A stretch of DNA of 64,000 bases. It comes from Mesaphorura yosii (lineage: Eukaryota > Arthropoda > Collembola > Poduromorpha > Tullbergiidae). The notes under the pieces are model-generated. The model had not been told where the DNA came from and made no database searches. It was given only the letters and a program-made list of their open reading frames with translations. The DNA is taken from assembly GCA_009869945.1 (NCBI GenBank), contig WIXG01000030.1, positions 124,001 through 188,000 on the forward strand, given 5' to 3'. Shown here in pieces: positions 59,801 through 64,000 of the stretch. The position numbers were made by a program, and so were the translations under genes. Every line of letters begins with the position of its first letter. Position 1 is the stretch's first letter.

Positions 59801-60822
59801 TTTCGTTGGTTTGTCCACGCAGACATTCTCAGCATGTCGATGGAATGTTGGAGGATGCGGTAGGCTTGTGAAAGACGACCCAGCTCCTTGTAGTTGGCCG
59901 CTAAACCATACACCATTTCAAACGTCTTTTCAGCACCGTAGTAAATGGATGTGAAAATGTCCAATATACATGATACATGGTCGCCCGTATAATTGAAACG
60001 ACGAGCTCTTTCCCGATAAATCTCAGCTAGCAACTTGTCTTTCGCTCCGTGGTTGTTGCTTTTGTGATCCCGAACACTTCGAGCCTCTTGTTCTGCTTCC
60101 TGCTGTGGCTGTTGCTGCTCTTGTGGAGTCGCGATGCCAAGAAACCATTCGAGGCACAGTTTATCATGGGTCAATTTCCCGTTCCAATCTTGGTCTGATC
60201 TTTTCATCCCGGGCTGCTGGACCGGGGCTAGGAGCAAAGCGTTATTTAGAACTTTTATTGTCTTGTTCTCTTCATTTCCCATTGACTCTGCTAACAAAAG
60301 CAATTCCTTTGCTCTCCACTCATCCTTCCCATCATAAAACTCCTGAATCGAATTTGTAAATTTCGACAAGATTGAAGGAGAATACGAAATTACGAGTTGA
60401 ATGCGTTTCAAATCGCCTTCATCATTCTCTTCCGCGTCGCCAACTGCACGATCACTGCTCCGTTGCCCACAAGTCTTCAGTTTCTCACATAAATCGATGG
60501 ATTTTCCATTTTTCTTCAGCTCGGCACAAATTTCCCCGTACAACTCATCAAATCTTTTCACTCTCTGCTCTGTCGATTTCCTCTCACGTTGCTGGTCGCT
60601 TTGAGTACCTCCATCATCATTTGTGCAAGACATAACTGTCGGTTTGCCTGAGCTTCTCCCTCTGTACTCTTCGTTCGATGAGGAATTGCTTTCCGAGATT
60701 TCACTGCCATAATTATTGAGTAACTTCACCTCGACGTGCCCATCAGTAGAGGCCATATCCTTTGCAACAACGGATGGGCAGAGTGGTTGAACCAAGAACA
60801 GTGTCTGTCGTGTCAGATTCAC
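56823..60822 (-). CDS. SMYD4-like SET and MYND domain protein
   Basis: SMYD4 proteins are putative lysine methyltransferases with TPR, MYND and split SET domains. Three exons: 59421-60822, 58665-58786, 56823-58202. They give 967 residues (human SMYD4 has 804). The N-terminal half has helical TPR-like sequence (YGLAANYKELGRLSQAYRIL) and acidic, Gln-rich inserts. The SET domain starts at GRHIIAKKTIPPG, joined to ETLILESPYAWSLYP by splicing. MYND zinc ligands are C490, C493, C503, C506, C512, C516, H524 and C528. The SET core motif TNHSCNPN lies near residue 804, followed by QGQQILDSYG and post-SET CECDAC. A second in-frame ATG (MASTDGHVEV), 22 codons in, could be the real start. A long Ser/Asp-rich insert separates MYND from the SET core. 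Confidence 0.93.
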
Positions 60823-62449
60823 GTAAAACGAGAAGACTCACTTCTCGTGTTGAACAGAGTAACGACGAGATGGGTTGTGCTACTCGTTTTTCGTCAAAAC
60901 AAATTAAATGAAACACGAAACCAGCGATTTTCACCTCCAGTTTCACGGCCACAAGATTGAACCGCTGTTTGGAAACTAGTCCGTAATGACGAGACAGTGC
61001 TTGACGACTGAACACCCGGCAGAATCCAGGCGTATTAGAGACATTGTACTAAGAGAATCAAACTTTAAAAATAGAACTGAGCCAAAGAAACATTGTCTGT
61101 CTCTTAAAGCAGGCACAGATTCGTAAACAATTCTGGACTGCAAATACTGCGATGAAAGATATGAGGGCATGAGCGTCGTTTCGTATGAAATATAAAAAAC
61201 ACACAACAAACACATATTCTTTATGGCAAACTTGCGATTTATTAAAATGACTAAAATAGAGTCCACACTTCAAACAACCTGATTCTGACAATTTGTTTTT
61301 CTACCCACAAATCTATTAAGTAGTCCAATTTTAACGCGCACTCCAATCGCTACTTGACATTCCGTATATTTCAGGTCGTCACACAATTCCAAATTGCACT
61401 TGGACAATTTCATTACACAGTTCATAAATAAAGCGTTTGTGACTGAAATCGGCGTACATTTAGCTTATAAAGACTTGGAGAACATCCAACACAATTGGAC
61501 ACAAAAAGACTCTTGCACAAACCTTGCGTTGGTTAGCTCTGTGCAGATTCGAATACCATTAACCAAATTGGGACACACGCAAGAAATAAAAATATTCAGT
61601 CTCTAAAATCATGAACGGTTTAATAGAGCGTTTACTCTTCGCTATGTGTGACGTACCCTTCACAAGCCGGTTTAAAATTATCATAGATTCTACGTAAGCG
61701 GAGACAAAACTAAAGGAATTTCCTGTTCTGGTCTCCAAAGTTATAGCGTTTGACCAATCTCACTCAATTTCACAATCTCATTATATTATTCTATTACGAA
61801 AAGTTTAAAAATACCACCCTTCAACTTTTGCCTAAAATAGAACGTGGCGCTCTGTAAGTACATTTCTTAGTATCTAAAATAATGAAGCGAAAATGGCACC
61901 CAATTATGGTGAATTGCATAGTTCGAATTCGATCTACCGCCTGAAAATTTTTCTATCACGTTATTCTGAGACAGAAAAAACGAATTCGAATCTTTGCTGA
62001 ATATGTTCAACGAACTAGCTACAAAAGTTTCCATAGTCGTATAAAACAGGTTCAGCATTCAGACTACGAGTTTCAATGCATTACACTAAAATCAGTCATT
62101 TCAGTAAGAGAAGTAAAATAGTTGAACTTCATCTCTGAAGGGTCTTCTAAATGTTCCTGCATGCAAGCTTGTAACGAAATGTTGCAACAACTTCTTTTGG
62201 TTAAATAGCACAGTTAGAGAAGGGAACTAGAAACGTAACACTTCACACGAAGTATAAAATACTGCTGTATTTGTAATACAGGGTTTCTAAAAAAATGGAA
62301 GGATGACGCATTCAAAAGGACGATAAAAAACCACGACCAAAAATGTTTAACTGTCGAGAACTGTCGCAGCTTTCATTATGTTCACCCATCTGTAAAATAA
62401 AAGTTGAAACTTAGGCTTGAAGGTACAGCAATGGGTCTCAGATCTATTT
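60823..62449. other. 1.6 kb gap between the SMYD4-like and FGD-type genes
   Basis: Promoter side of the SMYD4-like gene and 3' UTR side of the FGD-type gene. No coding exon was recognised. AATTGCACTTGG at 61392-61403 resembles the miR-92 seed but shows no hairpin partner. Confidence 0.45.
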
Positions 62450-64000
62450 TCATAACAAGACATACTTCTCGACGAACGCTGGGCTGTCTGCTTGAAAGAT
62501 CATCGGATTTTGGCCGCTATGAGTTAGTTTAAACACGAGCCGCCCATCGATACCTTCGTATGTCTGCACACAATTATATTGATTAGTCTCTGCTCCTAAT
62601 TAGTTTTGTAAAAGTCAACATTATGCTTCAGAATACCTTGTCTGACATAACCTCGACGATATATCCAAGAATAGGAATTGTTTTGTATGCCTTCGGATCT
62701 TCGGATGCCATGCAGACGTACAGAACTTTCTCAGATAATACGAACCACCGTCTTCTCCATGACTTCTTTTCTCTCCAGTGCAAATATCCACTCATTTGTG
62801 CCCCACTCGCAGAGTTAACCTGTAAACCGAATCCGCACGAGTAAGAATCAGGGAATGGCCACCACAAACCAAGTACACGTTTAATAAAATAAAATAAGTT
62901 GAGAACTCAAACCTCTAGTTTTTGAGGAATCGATTTCTTGTGACGATACCGCTTGGACACATTAGGAGTTGTCTTCTTGAACCGACCACGAATGTCTTCC
63001 AACTCTTTTGTTTTCTCTTCATTGTCCAAGCTCTTTCGAACGTCTTTGTCGAACTCTGCGATAAGTTGAAAAAAGACTTTTATTACCGTTCATTTCGAAA
63101 TTTTCTAAAGTCTTACCTTCCAACAGATAAGGGTAGCAGTCGTCACAAACTCTTTCTGCTTCACAGTTTTTATATTGTAATGGAGCTTCATTTCCGGAAC
63201 AATTGCTGCAGACGACCTGCAAACCGAGACAGAAACTAAACCGAATGCCTTCAGGTGTAGGTTCATTATTACAATTTATACCTTTCCGCAGGCTCGGCAG
63301 TGGTGTCTGCGAAACGTTATGGTGAATTCTGCAGTGCAAACCTGGCACATGGTGACACGTGTATCCTGAATCCAAACAGGTGCCTGCATCAAATAGAAGA
63401 AGTATAGATTAGATGCGAAATTAATGAATGGAAAATGTGTTATGGAAAAGGGCTCACCACTTTTCCAATTTCGAATTCCTTTTCCATATCAGGAGTTGAA
63501 CAAGCACGTTTCTGGATATTGACGTGAATGGCATCATTGAGAGCTTTCAACCAGTCTTCTCTCTCCTTCTCCGTTCTTCAAATCAAGACGAATTTAAGAT
63601 TGGAAAATTACTAAAACTTTCTAGCGATCTGTGCAAAGAAATCTCACCTTGCCACTAAGTTAAAGCTCCTTGACGTGCTGATTACACTAAATTCATTTGG
63701 CCGATCTTCACTGGGAGTTGCGTGCACCTTCATTCCAGCCAGCGGCAATTCGTAACGAAGTTTCAAATCTTTGCTTGACCCGGTTGCAACGTTGTACGTC
63801 ATAACGAAGAGACAGTCCGACATCTAACATTTCAAAAAATTATTAGAAATTAGTGGTGTGCTGCTATAGTCTTAATCTTTCGCTTATCGATATTGACAAA
63901 CCAAGGCAAAGTATCGCGGCTGATAACCTTTACGGCAAACTTTCTCCAACGACCCTTCCTTAATGATTTGTCGATCCGCTTTAAGTATTTCATTATTGTG
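62450..64000 (-). CDS. FGD-type Rho guanine exchange factor, 3' part (PH, FYVE, PH), partial
   Basis: FGD proteins activate Cdc42-type GTPases and bind phosphoinositides. The gene enters from beyond 64000, so the DH domain is not visible. Exons seen: 63902-64000+, 63648-63823, 63458-63575, 63282-63383, 63117-63216, 62913-63055, 62637-62819, 62450-62563. PH1 begins at [12 protein letters not shown] and ends at [13 protein letters not shown]. The FYVE domain has [13 protein letters not shown], the [10 protein letters not shown] signature split from [13 protein letters not shown] by an intron, and [12 protein letters not shown] basic linker ([14 protein letters not shown]) leads to PH2 ([20 protein letters not shown]). 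PH2 stops at [13 protein letters not shown], lacking the usual C-terminal helix tryptophan. Domain order PH-FYVE-PH is specific to FGDs. Confidence 0.93.

Overview
This is a nuclear genome segment from an animal. The protein set is metazoan: a Kv-channel-interacting calcium sensor (KChIP), a SWAP70/DEF6-like protein, an FGD-type Rho exchange factor, a SMYD4-like SET/MYND protein, AIFM3, an SMG6-like nuclease and GDPD1. Most genes are cut by short GT-AG introns of about 60-95 bp. This, with recurrent TCAGTC initiator-like words, suggests an invertebrate with short introns, perhaps an ecdysozoan or arthropod. I cannot name the lineage. Exon boundaries were worked out by hand, from splice consensus, reading phase and remembered family consensus; no alignment or search was run.

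Layout. 0-7.3 kb: V-ATPase subunit G (+) converges tail to tail on a complete intron-bearing diaminopimelate decarboxylase gene (-), followed by a SWAP70/DEF6-like gene (-). 7.3-15.8 kb: non-coding. 15.8-21.6 kb: AIFM3 (+), an unrecognised basic, possibly secreted protein (+), and GDPD1-like (-). 21.6-26.2 kb: non-coding. 26.2-33.3 kb: an intronless SMG6-like gene, the mitochondrial rRNA chaperone ERAL1, and mitoribosomal protein mS37/CHCHD1, all (-). 33.3-56.8 kb: one long-intron KChIP gene (-) inside a large non-coding block. 56.8-64 kb: SMYD4-like (-) and the 3' part of an FGD-type gene (-) that runs off the right edge.

The most notable item is the diaminopimelate decarboxylase, the last enzyme of bacterial and plant lysine synthesis, which animals normally lack. 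It has seven small introns, all the catalytic motifs I looked for, and ordinary animal genes on both sides. This fits an old, domesticated horizontal transfer rather than contamination. Other points: AIFM3 has a degenerate NAD(P)H-binding glycine motif; SMG6 is short and intronless; two genes for the mitochondrial small ribosomal subunit lie next to each other; the SWAP70-like gene has a probable GC-AG intron; and a miRNA-precursor-like hairpin lies in the first non-coding block. I saw no tRNA, rRNA, CRISPR array, or transposase or reverse transcriptase gene.
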